From: Timaviella obliquedivisa GSE-PSE-MK23-08B
GTDB lineage: Bacteria > Cyanobacteriota > Cyanobacteriia > Elainellales > Elainellaceae
Direction of reading: 5' to 3'
Length of the DNA stretch: 64,000 bases
Assembly (NCBI GenBank): GCA_019358855.1
Contig: JAHHII010000017.1
Location: 1 to 64,000, forward strand
Both the position numbers and the translations under genes were made by a program. Each line of letters starts with the position of its first letter. Position 1 is the first letter of the stretch. The notes under the pieces are model-generated. The model had not been told where the DNA came from. It searched no databases and saw only the letters and a program-made list of their open reading frames with translations. Shown here piece by piece: positions 44,454-53,592 of the stretch.

Positions 44454-46508
44454 ATGCGTGCTCTAGCTCTTTTCCCCCTCTCGGCGATCGCAGTTTTTCC
44501 ACCTAGCTTACTCGCAGTTTATGAACTAGGGCAGCAATCTCCCCGATCTCCTACATCGGATTCTGATCGCTCAGAACCTACGGCGATGAAGGCGGATTCT
44601 ACAGCTATTTTAAAGCAGGCGCAAGCCGTCAAGCCAAAATCGTTGACACCGCAGCCTAGACCAGAGGCAAAGGCGATGCCACAATTTTCGCCCGTCCTCC
44701 CTCCCCCTCCTCAATTGACTGCTCTAGCGCAGAAGCCAGTTTATGTTGCTCCCATTCCCGATGTTTCAACCTTGCCTATTGATCAGATCGTGGCACGGTC
44801 GTTGGGTATGGAAGTGTCGAAGATGCAGGCTAAACCAACTTCGCCAGTTATTGCTGTCAATCCTTTACCCATCTCTGTCGTTATCGATCCACCTGAAATG
44901 ATATCTCAGGTGGAAGTTACTCCCCAATCTCTGCCCACGCCTGCTACTGCACCGATTCTTGCTGGGACTGATCCGTTATCTGTTCCTATCATTACTGATT
45001 CACCCGAAATGATATCTCAGGTGAATGTTAAGTCTCAGACTTCGCCTACTCCTGCTTCTACACTAATTCCTTCTGAGACTGATCCGTTATCTGTTCCTAT
45101 CATTACTGATTCACCCGAAATGATATCTCAGGTGGAAGTTACTCGCCAATCTCTGCCCACACCTGCTCCTACACCCATTCCTTATAGTGTTCCATCATCT
45201 ATTCGCACAGAGCCTTCTGTTTCCCCGACAGATGCATTAGGAGGAGCATCTATTGATGAAACCTATGCTTTAGGAGCAGGAGATCGCATTCAAATCAACT
45301 TATTGAATGTCCCAGAGTATAGCGGTCCCCAGCAAGTTCTGGCAGATGGATCAGTCAACCTGCCTTTAATTGGGAAAGTTTCTATTAAAGGGATGACGCT
45401 GCCAGTTGCTGAAGCGACGATCGCCAGCCGCTACGAGCCGGAACTCCGTCATGCGATAGTCACTCTAGTTTTAGTACAGCCTCGTCCGCTGCGAATTGCG
45501 ATCGCGGGTGAAGTCCAGAAGCCCGGGTCGTATACCTTACCACTAGCTGAGGGAGACCAATTCCCTAGCATTGCCCAAGCGATTCAAGGAGCAGGAGGGG
45601 TGACCCAAGCTGCTAATTTGCATCAAGTGCAGGTGAGGCGGCAACAGTCAGGGTCGAGTCAAACTATTATGGTTGATCTTTGGGAGCTAGTCCGTAATGG
45701 CGATCAGAATCAGAATCTGGCACTACGAGATGGAGACACGATTGTGATTGCTGCCGCTACAGAAGTGAATATGGCAGAAACGGCTCAGTTGGCAGATTCT
45801 AACCTTGCTGCCAGCGCTGGTCAAGCTTTGGATGTAACAATTGTAGGCGAAATTTTTCGCCCCGGTGCTTACAGGATCGGGGCTGAGAGTAGCTCCGGAA
45901 CTAATAGCGATCGTCCTAGAGTTACTCAAGTCATTCAACTGGCGGGCGGTGTCAAACCCACAGCAGATTTACGTCAGGTACAGGTGCGCCGCGTCACGCG
46001 GAGCGGTGCAGAGCAGTTAATTAACGTTGATTTTTGGAAACTCCTACAAGCAGGAGATTCTAGCCAAAATTTGATTTTGCAACAAGGTGACACAATCACA
46101 ATTCCCTTGGCTGAAGATACCACCGCAGCAGAAGCCTCCCAGTTAGCCTCTGCCAATCTTTCGCCTGATACAATTCAGATTAATGTAATAGGCGAAGTTA
46201 AAGAACCTGGAGCCGTACCACTTCCAGCAAACACAACTTTAAACCAAGCCCTTCTAGCTGCGGGTGGATTGAATGATCGATCTGCCAGAGAAGTCGAACT
46301 GATTCGCTTAAATCCGAATGGCACGATTACGCAGCAAAGAATCAAAGTAGATTTGAGAGAAGGGATTGATGCAGAGAGTAATCCAATTTTGTGGAACAAC
46401 GACATCATCATTGCCGGGCGATCGCGCTCTGCTCAATTGGGAGATCGACTCAACAGTATTCTGGGTCCATTTTTGCAACTCATATCGCCCATCCGCGCCT
46501 TGTTTTGA
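44454..46508 (+). CDS. Wza-like polysaccharide export protein with SLBB domains
   Basis: The 684-residue protein has a hydrophobic N-terminus (about 1-24), a long Pro/Ser-rich segment (25-270), a Poly_export domain beginning GAGDRIQINLLNVPEY (about 273) with VNLPLIGKVSIKGMTL, and three SLBB domains at roughly 360-440, 470-560 and 585-660 (IAGEVQKPGSYTLP, IVGEIFRPGAYRIG, VIGEVKEPGAVPLP). Such proteins form the outer-membrane export channel with a Wzc partner. No lipobox Cys is seen, unlike E. coli Wza, and the disordered N-terminal part is far longer than usual and carries three 37-residue repeats. It is first in a plus-strand pair with the Wzc-like gene 53 bp downstream. Confidence 0.9.
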   Translation: MRALALFPLSAIAVFPPSLLAVYELGQQSPRSPTSDSDRSEPTAMKADSTAILKQAQAVKPKSLTPQPRPEAKAMPQFSPVLPPPPQLTALAQKPVYVAPIPDVSTLPIDQIVARSLGMEVSKMQAKPTSPVIAVNPLPISVVIDPPEMISQVEVTPQSLPTPATAPILAGTDPLSVPIITDSPEMISQVNVKSQTSPTPASTLIPSETDPLSVPIITDSPEMISQVEVTRQSLPTPAPTPIPYSVPSSIRTEPSVSPTDALGGASIDETYALGAGDRIQINLLNVPEYSGPQQVLADGSVNLPLIGKVSIKGMTLPVAEATIASRYEPELRHAIVTLVLVQPRPLRIAIAGEVQKPGSYTLPLAEGDQFPSIAQAIQGAGGVTQAANLHQVQVRRQQSGSSQTIMVDLWELVRNGDQNQNLALRDGDTIVIAAATEVNMAETAQLADSNLAASAGQALDVTIVGEIFRPGAYRIGAESSSGTNSDRPRVTQVIQLAGGVKPTADLRQVQVRRVTRSGAEQLINVDFWKLLQAGDSSQNLILQQGDTITIPLAEDTTAAEASQLASANLSPDTIQINVIGEVKEPGAVPLPANTTLNQALLAAGGLNDRSAREVELIRLNPNGTITQQRIKVDLREGIDAESNPILWNNDIIIAGRSRSAQLGDRLNSILGPFLQLISPIRALF
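44862..45182 (+). repeat. Three 111-bp coding repeats in the Wza-like gene
   Basis: Residues 137-173, 174-210 and 211-243 are repeats of a 37-residue unit centred on PEMISQVEV with a following PTPA-type proline run. The second and third units share the identical stretch PLSVPIITDSPEMISQV. DNA identity between units is high, so recent duplication or slippage is likely. They lie between the membrane anchor and the export domain. Confidence 0.85.
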
Positions 46509-46561
46509 TAAAAACCTGAGATGTTGCCAAAGTATTTATTAACTCTACCCCTAGCAAAAGC

Positions 46562-48763
46562 ATGGAAACTCCCTTAACTCGTCCTCCCATTCCAACCAAT
46601 AACTCACTACCGCCAATGCTGCAAGCCCGCCCTTCACCTTGGGCAACTCAGTCAGACGATGAATGGGACTTACGACGTTTTTTGTCTATGGTGCAGCGTC
46701 GAAGTTGGGCGATCGCTGGAATTGCAGCCTTGTCTATGGGTTTTGTTCTCTACGCTACCTTTTCTCAAAAGCCAGTTTACGAAGGGCAGTTTCGCCTCTT
46801 AGTCGAGCCTGTGAATGCGAACAACAGCTTGCCAGACATCACATCGGTGCTGGGCACTTCAGCAAGTGGCAACCTCAATCAAGCCACTCTTGACTACGAA
46901 ACTCAAATTCAGGTTTTACGCAGCCCTGAGTTGATCAACAAAGTCGTCAAAGATTTGCAGAAGCAATACCCTGGCATGAGTTACGAGATTCTCATGAAGA
47001 ATCTCACGATTACTCGCCCCAGTGAGACCAAAATCTTGGAAGTCCAGTTTCAGGGCAGTGACCCGACTGAAATTCAGAGCGTTCTTAATGCTTTATCAAA
47101 AGCTTATTTAAACTATAGTTTGGTAGAGCGACAAACTAACCTACGCCAGGGTCTTAAGTTTATCGATAAACAATTACCAGACCTTCAGCAAGATGTAGAT
47201 GAGCTCCAGAATCAACTGCAACTCTTCCGGCAGGAATATGACTTTATTGATCCCGACAGTCAGGTTTCGCAAATTACAGATAAGGTAACCAATATTGATC
47301 AGCTTCGTTTAGATCTTGATCAAGAGCTTGCCAAAGCCCGCTCCTATTCTGATACTCTTCAAGGTCAGTCTGGATCTGTGGCAGCACTCAACGATGCCCC
47401 AGTCTATCAAAGTTTGATTACTGAGTTACGGCGAGTCGAAACGGAAATTTCTAGCGAACTCACCCGATTTAAAGGAGGGAACATCAATATCCAGATTTTA
47501 AGAGAAAAGCGTGACAACCTCCTTCCTTTACTCCGCCAAGAGGCGCAGCGAGTGTTGGGTATTAAGTTAGCTGAGGCAACTACCCAAATTCAAATTTTGG
47601 AAGTTCGAAGTCAGGCACTTGCTCAAGCTCAAGGACAAGTTGATCAACAGGTAAGACAGATTCCTGCTTTAGCTAGGCAGTACAGCGATTTGCAACGAGA
47701 TCTGGGAATTTCTGTAGAAGCTTTAAACCGATTCCTTGCTAACCGACAAACTCTTCAAGTACAAGCGGCTCAAACGGAAATTCCTTGGCAGATAATTGAA
47801 GCCCCCCTCCTGTCTGAGGTTCCTATATCGCCTAACATCCCACGGAATTTAATTTTAGGCTTGGTTGCTAGCAGCTTACTAGGCATGGGCGCAGCTCTTC
47901 TCTTAGAAAAGCTGGATAGTGTTTACCATACCCTTGACGATCTTAAGGCTAAAACAAAATTGCCGATTCTTGGTAGCCTGCCAGTGGCGAAAGAATTAGT
48001 CGAAGGGATGACCCCTCTGGAACAAGCTGCTAATTGGTTTGATAAAGCAGTTCCTCGACTACCAACAATCTTAAAGGGTTCTTCAGAATTAGATAGGTAT
48101 TCAAGGTCTTCCAGTTTCTTGGAGGCGTTACGAGTTCTCTACACCAACATTCAACTATTAAGTTCCGATCGCCCGATTCGTTCTCTAATTATTACTTCTG
48201 CTATGACAGGAGACGGTAAATCAACTGTTTCCATGTATCTAGCTCAAACTGCTGCTGCTATGGGTAAGAAGGTGTTGCTCATTGATGCTGATTTGCGTAG
48301 CCCTCAGGTTCATAACAGATTAAATCTTCCCAATGAATTAGGCTTAAGCAACTTGATCTCCAATGACTTAAGAATTAATCCACTGATGCATCGACCTCAA
48401 ACCGCTCCTGGCTTAACTGTTCTCACCGCGGGTCAAATCCCGCTTGATCCAACGAAGCTATTTGCCTCTCAAAGAATGCGAAACTTAATGGAGAAGTTGC
48501 AGCAGTCATTTGATCTCGTGATTTATGATGCCCCACCTTTAGTCGGTTTGGCAGATGTCAGTTTGCTAGCACCTCATACCGATGGTTTGGTTGTAGTAGT
48601 TAGAATGGGACAGACCGATCGCGCTGCCCTAACTCAAGCTTTAGAAAACTTGAAACTTTCGCAGAGTCCGGTTTTAGGTATCGTAGCAAACGGTGTGAAG
48701 AATACGTTTGAGTCTTATAATTCTGACAAGTATCAAAACATAGCATCCCGCTCTGATGCATAA
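46562..48763 (+). CDS. Wzc-like polysaccharide co-polymerase with BY-kinase-type ATPase domain
   Basis: The 733-residue protein has a Wzz domain (about 38-130) with first membrane helix SWAIAGIAALSMGFVLYATF. Long coiled coils follow (about 190-400), then a second membrane helix NLILGLVASSLLGMGAALLL (about 425), and a cytoplasmic P-loop domain with Walker A TGDGKST (about 548), A' KVLLIDADLRSP and B FDLVIYDAPPL. These features define PCP-2a/BY-kinases that set chain length and gate export. The usual C-terminal tyrosine cluster is poor: only two Tyr remain in ESYNSDKYQ. It should pair with the Wza-like protein encoded just upstream. Confidence 0.9.
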   Translation: METPLTRPPIPTNNSLPPMLQARPSPWATQSDDEWDLRRFLSMVQRRSWAIAGIAALSMGFVLYATFSQKPVYEGQFRLLVEPVNANNSLPDITSVLGTSASGNLNQATLDYETQIQVLRSPELINKVVKDLQKQYPGMSYEILMKNLTITRPSETKILEVQFQGSDPTEIQSVLNALSKAYLNYSLVERQTNLRQGLKFIDKQLPDLQQDVDELQNQLQLFRQEYDFIDPDSQVSQITDKVTNIDQLRLDLDQELAKARSYSDTLQGQSGSVAALNDAPVYQSLITELRRVETEISSELTRFKGGNINIQILREKRDNLLPLLRQEAQRVLGIKLAEATTQIQILEVRSQALAQAQGQVDQQVRQIPALARQYSDLQRDLGISVEALNRFLANRQTLQVQAAQTEIPWQIIEAPLLSEVPISPNIPRNLILGLVASSLLGMGAALLLEKLDSVYHTLDDLKAKTKLPILGSLPVAKELVEGMTPLEQAANWFDKAVPRLPTILKGSSELDRYSRSSSFLEALRVLYTNIQLLSSDRPIRSLIITSAMTGDGKSTVSMYLAQTAAAMGKKVLLIDADLRSPQVHNRLNLPNELGLSNLISNDLRINPLMHRPQTAPGLTVLTAGQIPLDPTKLFASQRMRNLMEKLQQSFDLVIYDAPPLVGLADVSLLAPHTDGLVVVVRMGQTDRAALTQALENLKLSQSPVLGIVANGVKNTFESYNSDKYQNIASRSDA

Positions 48764-48923
48764 GAACTAGTTAGGGTGAAGCTTTTAATTACCTAAGGTT
48801 AGGCTCGCGTTCTATGCTGGATTACTGTAATTATTACGTCAGGGGACGTTTCCAAGCTTCTATGCCTGGAACAAATCTAGATGAATAGAACGATCGCCAG
48901 ATAGAGAGAAGGAGAAACAGCCC

Positions 48924-50285
48924 ATGGATTTTCTATCTGATGCTACCGTAAGTGAAAAAATGCGGGTGATGGAGCAGAAAGTACGGTGGGGCGATCGCTC
49001 CATGACACAACAAAACATTGATCAAACACGTTTAGTTTTGGATGATGACCAAGTCGCATCGCCTAACTTTTCATTTCTGGTACTAGGCGATACAGATGCA
49101 GGCTTGCCAACCCAACAGAACCCGCAATGGGAAATTGCCAAAGCCCTCCTTCCCCACTTAAAAACGAGTCGTTTCACCCTTCATACCGGAGATGTGACGT
49201 ATCCGTTAGGAGCCGCTGAGTTTTACCTCAACCAGTTTCTCACGCCCTACCGTGACCTTCTGTTAGACGGCAAACAACCCAGCAGTAACTCACCCCTGGT
49301 GTTCCATTCACCTTTTTTCCCAGTACCCGGTAACCATGATTACTACGATCTCTCCCCCATTCCTAAACTGGCTGCAACATTATTAAAACCACTGCGGCAC
49401 TGGGTCAAAATAGGATCAGACTGGTCAAGTTCTGGATATGGGCGAGATTATGCAGAGGCATTCCTAGATTGTTTAGATCATCTTCCATTGGGAAAGCCGC
49501 TTAACCAACATTTGCAAAGATACTATACTGCTCAAACGGAAACAGGTCGATGCTTGCGCTATCAGCCTAATCAATTTACAAGGCTGCCAAATCGGTACTA
49601 CACGTTTCAGTATGGAGGAATTGCCTTTTTTGCTTTGGATTCCAACACGTTTAACAAACATGAAATTGACCATGCACAACTCAATTGGCTTCAGCAACAC
49701 CTGATTGACTCTTGGCATCAGCCTAACATTCGTGGGCGTGTAATTTATTTACATCATTCTCCGTATACAACAGAGTCCATGCATTGTGATCAGCCTGAGG
49801 TTTTAATGGTTCGTCATCAGTTGCGCTATATGTTAGATCGGGTGGCAAAAGAAATTAAACCTTTGATACAGAATCAACCCCTTGTCAATCTAATTCTCAG
49901 CGGTCATTCTCATTGTTTAGAGTATATTCGCACCTTAGATACCTGTCATGCAGATAGCCACTTGGACTGGGTTGTTTGTGGTGGAAGCGGGGCAAGTTTA
50001 CGCCGCCAACGCCAAAGTGGCTCTCAGCTAATGGAAATGATTGGGCAAAAAGGCGTTCAACATATTCAGGTTGTGGCTCAGTCTCAGTTGTATGTTGGGC
50101 GGCAAAGACAAGGTAGGCAGGAGCAGAATCCTCACACCTTCTTGCGGATTGATGTTCAAGAAGGAACTCCTCCACGCTTTGTACTACGTCCCTTTGTGGT
50201 ACAAAAGCGGCAGCAATGGATTAGTTATCCCTTAGAGCCTGCTATTACTCTTCCGTCTGCTGCTATTACCCTTCCATCTGTTTGA
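48924..50285 (+). CDS. Metallophosphoesterase (calcineurin-like)
   Basis: The 453-residue protein has the five metal-binding blocks: FLVLGDTDAG (about 51-60), HTGDVTYPLG (about 87-96), VPGNHDYYD (about 134-142), YLHHSPY (about 276-282) and LSGHSHCLEY (about 327-336). This is the dinuclear metal site of calcineurin-like phosphoesterases. No signal peptide is visible, so a cytoplasmic enzyme is likely; the length is above the average of small phosphodiesterases because of an insertion around 150-215. AAGGAGAAACAG precedes ATG 48924. Substrate unknown. Confidence 0.88.
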   Translation: MDFLSDATVSEKMRVMEQKVRWGDRSMTQQNIDQTRLVLDDDQVASPNFSFLVLGDTDAGLPTQQNPQWEIAKALLPHLKTSRFTLHTGDVTYPLGAAEFYLNQFLTPYRDLLLDGKQPSSNSPLVFHSPFFPVPGNHDYYDLSPIPKLAATLLKPLRHWVKIGSDWSSSGYGRDYAEAFLDCLDHLPLGKPLNQHLQRYYTAQTETGRCLRYQPNQFTRLPNRYYTFQYGGIAFFALDSNTFNKHEIDHAQLNWLQQHLIDSWHQPNIRGRVIYLHHSPYTTESMHCDQPEVLMVRHQLRYMLDRVAKEIKPLIQNQPLVNLILSGHSHCLEYIRTLDTCHADSHLDWVVCGGSGASLRRQRQSGSQLMEMIGQKGVQHIQVVAQSQLYVGRQRQGRQEQNPHTFLRIDVQEGTPPRFVLRPFVVQKRQQWISYPLEPAITLPSAAITLPSV

Positions 50286-50560
50286 AGAGTCTTTTGTTTT
50301 TTGAACTCCACTAATTTTGTTTTCTCTCCCAAACTCCAACTACCGCTTCATCTATAGAGGGTAAGGAGGTCAATCCTTAAGAACCTGCAAATATGAATGA
50401 AGACTGGCAAGGGAAATAGCAAGAACTTCTATGAGTTCTTCACTAAAGCAGATCTGCTCTGATAAATGAATTTCAGTCATCCTGTTGAAGTCCTCTCATA
50501 ATTCAGAATCTCTTCTTTAGAGTAACTTGGGTTTTAAGAAAAACTAGGAGTTTACCCGCT

Positions 50561-51622
50561 TTAGAGAATACTTTTATAATGGATTGGAAGCCGAATTAAG
50601 AATTTCGTTCCTTGATCTATTTCAGAATGAACATCTAAGCTCCCCCCGTGTTTTTCTACGACAATTTGACGAGCGATCGCCAGTCCTAATCCTGTTCCTT
50701 TACCAATCTCTTTGGTTGTGAAGAACGGATCAAATACTTTGTCAATAACATTAGGAGGTATTCCAACACCATTATCTGCAATAGAGATAACGACCTGTTC
50801 CTGAGAGTGATATTCAGTCCGAATTGAAATTATTCCGTTCTCTGGCAGTGGTTCTACTTGTGGGGCTGTTTCCGAGGAGATCTTTTTGGCGATCGCATCA
50901 ACGGCATTGCTTAAGATATTCATAAATACCTGGTTAAGATCTCCTGCGACACAAGTCACAGGTGGAAGTTCGCCATAGTGTTTAAAGACTTGAATCTTAG
51001 CCATTTTTTGTTGAAGGATCATGAGGGCATTGTCAATGCCCTCATGGAGATCAACTGCTTTGTAGCCAACCTCACCCAAACGAGAAAAATTACGCAGTGC
51101 CAAAACAATATCTCGGATTCGTCGGGTTCCTGTAGCCATGGATTGCAATATTCTTGGGATATCGTATTCAAGAAACGTAATATCAATGTTCTCTCGTTTG
51201 AGGGAAATTTCTGCCGGAGGAGATGGGAAATAACGATGATAGATGCGGATTAACTGAAATAAATCTTGGATACATGCAGCCAAAGGAGTTAGGTTCCCAT
51301 GAATAAAACTAACAGGGTTATTGATTTCGTGAGCAATACCGGAAGTAGTTTGCCCTAAAGCAGACATTTTTTCACTTTGAATCATTTGCAGTTGCATCAT
51401 CTGCATTTTTTCTAGTGCGTTCTGCAAATCTTGACTTTGTTTCTCAAGAGCCTGTTTTGAGGTTTGTAATTCATGAATGACATTCTTGAGCAAAGCTTCT
51501 TTCGTAGCAACATCGGATTCAATTTGTCCCCGTTCTTTCTCAGAGCGCTCCAATTTCTTCCGCAAAATACGGATGGTTTTCTCCAATTCCTCAATTGGTG
51601 TAGGATGATCCTGGTTCCTCAT
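50561..51622 (-). CDS. Histidine kinase with N-terminal coiled coil
   Basis: The start at 51622 (353 residues) is preferred because TTAGGAG precedes it and because it falls just after the FIST gene stop, leaving five bases. Residues 8-85 form a long coiled coil. The kinase core has the H box SGIAHEINNPVSFIHGNL, N box NILSNAVDAIAKK, G1 IADNGVGIPPNVID, F FDPFFTTKE and G2 GKGTGLGLAIARQ, as in the NtrB/HPK4 class. No membrane helix or sensor domain is present, so the FIST protein encoded directly upstream is likely its input partner. No response regulator gene is adjacent. Confidence 0.88.
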   Translation of the reverse strand: MRNQDHPTPIEELEKTIRILRKKLERSEKERGQIESDVATKEALLKNVIHELQTSKQALEKQSQDLQNALEKMQMMQLQMIQSEKMSALGQTTSGIAHEINNPVSFIHGNLTPLAACIQDLFQLIRIYHRYFPSPPAEISLKRENIDITFLEYDIPRILQSMATGTRRIRDIVLALRNFSRLGEVGYKAVDLHEGIDNALMILQQKMAKIQVFKHYGELPPVTCVAGDLNQVFMNILSNAVDAIAKKISSETAPQVEPLPENGIISIRTEYHSQEQVVISIADNGVGIPPNVIDKVFDPFFTTKEIGKGTGLGLAIARQIVVEKHGGSLDVHSEIDQGTKFLIRLPIHYKSIL

Positions 51623-51627
51623 ACGGT

Positions 51628-52785
51628 TCACGCATCTCCTAAAAGCAGAGTGACAAAGGTCTTGTTGTGAAGTCTTGTCTGACCGCGTTGTTCTAGCGGT
51701 GCAATTTCGCCATAGGCGTAAAACCCGCAGCATAACAAGCCTGAGGGTAGATGAGTTTTAACAAGCTGATATTCTTGAGAGGTCAAGGTTCCTAAAATAC
51801 GGCGACGGGCAGCACAAGAAACTAGTAGAGCCGTGGTTGGCTTGCTTCCTGGGTAGTGGGCGATCGCTTCTTGCAGCGATGTTTCTGATGCCGTTAAGAT
51901 GTCTGCACGCGATGCGTCGGTAATTTGAACGATCGCTTGTTCGGGGACATCTGCAAAAAACGTGACACTGCCAGATTCTAGATCGTAGCTATTGGGTGCC
52001 CGCATGTAGAAGCGATCCATCTCTTCAAAGACCGCGAGAGCATAAATGGCATAATTGGCTGCAAATCTCTCTGTACCCAGATACTGCTGGTAAAAATTGA
52101 GAGCAGGCTGTCCATCAATTTCATACACAACGTTTCCCTGAACCTTAGTAATGTGGCTTTTAGGACTAATGGGTGTCCATCCACTAGCAACGCCATGGGA
52201 GACTAGCAAATTGCCCGAAAATAACAGGACAGGGACTGCATCGCTGAGCACCTGATCTTGAAAAAATTGGTAAGTTTGGTCAAAGGTATAGTCATCGGCG
52301 GTCATTCCTCCCACAATGGGAACGTCTTCTCCTAAAATTTGCTTGAGACTTTCTACAATAACCACGCCACTGCTAGTTAAGCTTTCAGGAAAGGTCAGAC
52401 ATAGCTTCGGTTGATCTGTGCTATTTCCTCTTGCTTGCGCGATCGCTTGTTGGGCGGCATGGATAGGATTTTGCGAGACGTTTTGTCCTACTCCTGCCCG
52501 CATTTCTACAGTGTCTGAAGCGAACAGCATCAGCATGAGAGAATCTTGCTGAAACTCCAAAACCGAAGAAATTTCACCATTCGTGGTGCCGCCAATTAGC
52601 TCAATGCCAGGAAAAGTCTGCTGAATTTCTTGCAAGATGAGTTTGTGATCAAAATCGATCGCTGTGAAGAGAATGCCTGCTTGGGGAGTCATTCCAGCCA
52701 AAGAATGACTACATTCATGGATAACATCAGTAATCGCAATGAGCGAATCTGGGTCGTTGCTATGACCAACCACACTTTTGAACAT
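51628..52785 (-). CDS. FIST domain signal-transduction protein
   Basis: The 385-residue protein comprises a FIST N-terminal domain (about 25-215, with IELIGGTTNGEISSVLEFQQ and VPIVGGMTADDYTFDQTY) and a FIST C-terminal domain (about 220-365, with ALNFYQQYLGTERFAANYAI and LPSGLLCCGFYAYGEIAP). FIST proteins are cytoplasmic sensors thought to bind small ligands such as amino acids, and are often coupled to kinases or cyclases. Here the partner is the histidine kinase five bases downstream. ATG 52783-52785. Confidence 0.9.
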   Translation of the reverse strand: MFKSVVGHSNDPDSLIAITDVIHECSHSLAGMTPQAGILFTAIDFDHKLILQEIQQTFPGIELIGGTTNGEISSVLEFQQDSLMLMLFASDTVEMRAGVGQNVSQNPIHAAQQAIAQARGNSTDQPKLCLTFPESLTSSGVVIVESLKQILGEDVPIVGGMTADDYTFDQTYQFFQDQVLSDAVPVLLFSGNLLVSHGVASGWTPISPKSHITKVQGNVVYEIDGQPALNFYQQYLGTERFAANYAIYALAVFEEMDRFYMRAPNSYDLESGSVTFFADVPEQAIVQITDASRADILTASETSLQEAIAHYPGSKPTTALLVSCAARRRILGTLTSQEYQLVKTHLPSGLLCCGFYAYGEIAPLEQRGQTRLHNKTFVTLLLGDA

Positions 52786-53040
52786 AATTTAGTCTTTTTT
52801 AGTTTTGCAGCTTATATCAATCCGCTATCAGTCAATGGTATTTGTGGAGGTTTCATCCTGTTTAAGATTTCCCTTAATTTATGGATTATGTCTAATGAAT
52901 GAGTCAGTAATTCTAGGAAAGAGGGTGGCTTGCCTATGGAGGAAATTCAATAGATCAGCACGATCGCCCGGAAAAACTTTAGCCGTAATAGATTTGGTAG
53001 ATTAAATCCAGTTAGACTAATTGAGCGCAAAGCAGCAGCT

Positions 53041-53047
53041 AGAGGAG
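53041..53047 (+). promoter_or_regulatory. Shine-Dalgarno deciding the rhodanese start
   Basis: AGAGGAG is followed by six bases and GTG 53054-53056. This makes GTG the likely initiator over the TTG at 53021, which has no such site. Confidence 0.7.
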
Positions 53048-53053
53048 TTCAAA

Positions 53054-53554
53054 GTGTTTGCAATAAGACAAGCGATCGCATTTAACTTACTTAAAAAGCT
53101 GATTCGCTTGAAATTCCCTAGTGTGCAACGAATGACGACTATAGAGTTTGCCCAAACGTTGATGAATGATCAGCAATCTCAGCCGCTAATTTTGGATGCT
53201 AGAAGTGAGGCAGAGTTCGCGGTCAGTCATCTGGCAGAAGCTCAACTATTCGATGGCACCAACTTGGCGATCGCACCTGCTCTCAAAAATGTCTCGAAGC
53301 ATACCCCAATCGTCGTCTACTGCTCAGTAGGTTATCGCAGTGCCAGGGTTGCGCAACAGATCATGAGTGCTGGTTTTCAGGATGTTTCTAACTTAGAGGG
53401 CGGTCTTTTTCAGTGGATCAATGAAGGGCGCATAGCGAAGCAACTCTGCCCTGGAGCGTTGGTTCAAGATGGGCAACTCACCCAACTCGTTCATCCTTAT
53501 AATGCAGTGTGGGGAGCCCTGTTGAACAAGCAGCACCGTCTAATCTTTGATTAA
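53054..53554 (+). CDS. Rhodanese-like sulfurtransferase domain protein
   Basis: From GTG 53054 the product has 166 residues. A rhodanese domain covers about 30-130: LILDARSEAEFAVSHLAEAQ, then the active-site loop VYCSVGYRSARVAQQIM with catalytic Cys, and NLEGGLFQWINEGR. The C-terminal 35 residues are an added tail ending in a conserved-looking NAVWGALLNKQHRLIFD. It has no signal peptide. Single-domain rhodaneses move sulfane sulfur or serve as redox or arsenate handling proteins. The next genes on the same strand are an acyltransferase and a TIGR04283-type glycosyltransferase, so one transcription unit is likely. Confidence 0.87.
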   Translation: MFAIRQAIAFNLLKKLIRLKFPSVQRMTTIEFAQTLMNDQQSQPLILDARSEAEFAVSHLAEAQLFDGTNLAIAPALKNVSKHTPIVVYCSVGYRSARVAQQIMSAGFQDVSNLEGGLFQWINEGRIAKQLCPGALVQDGQLTQLVHPYNAVWGALLNKQHRLIFD

Positions 53555-53592
53555 ACCAGGGCTGCGTTTAAAGAAATCCTTTCGCAGGAAGA

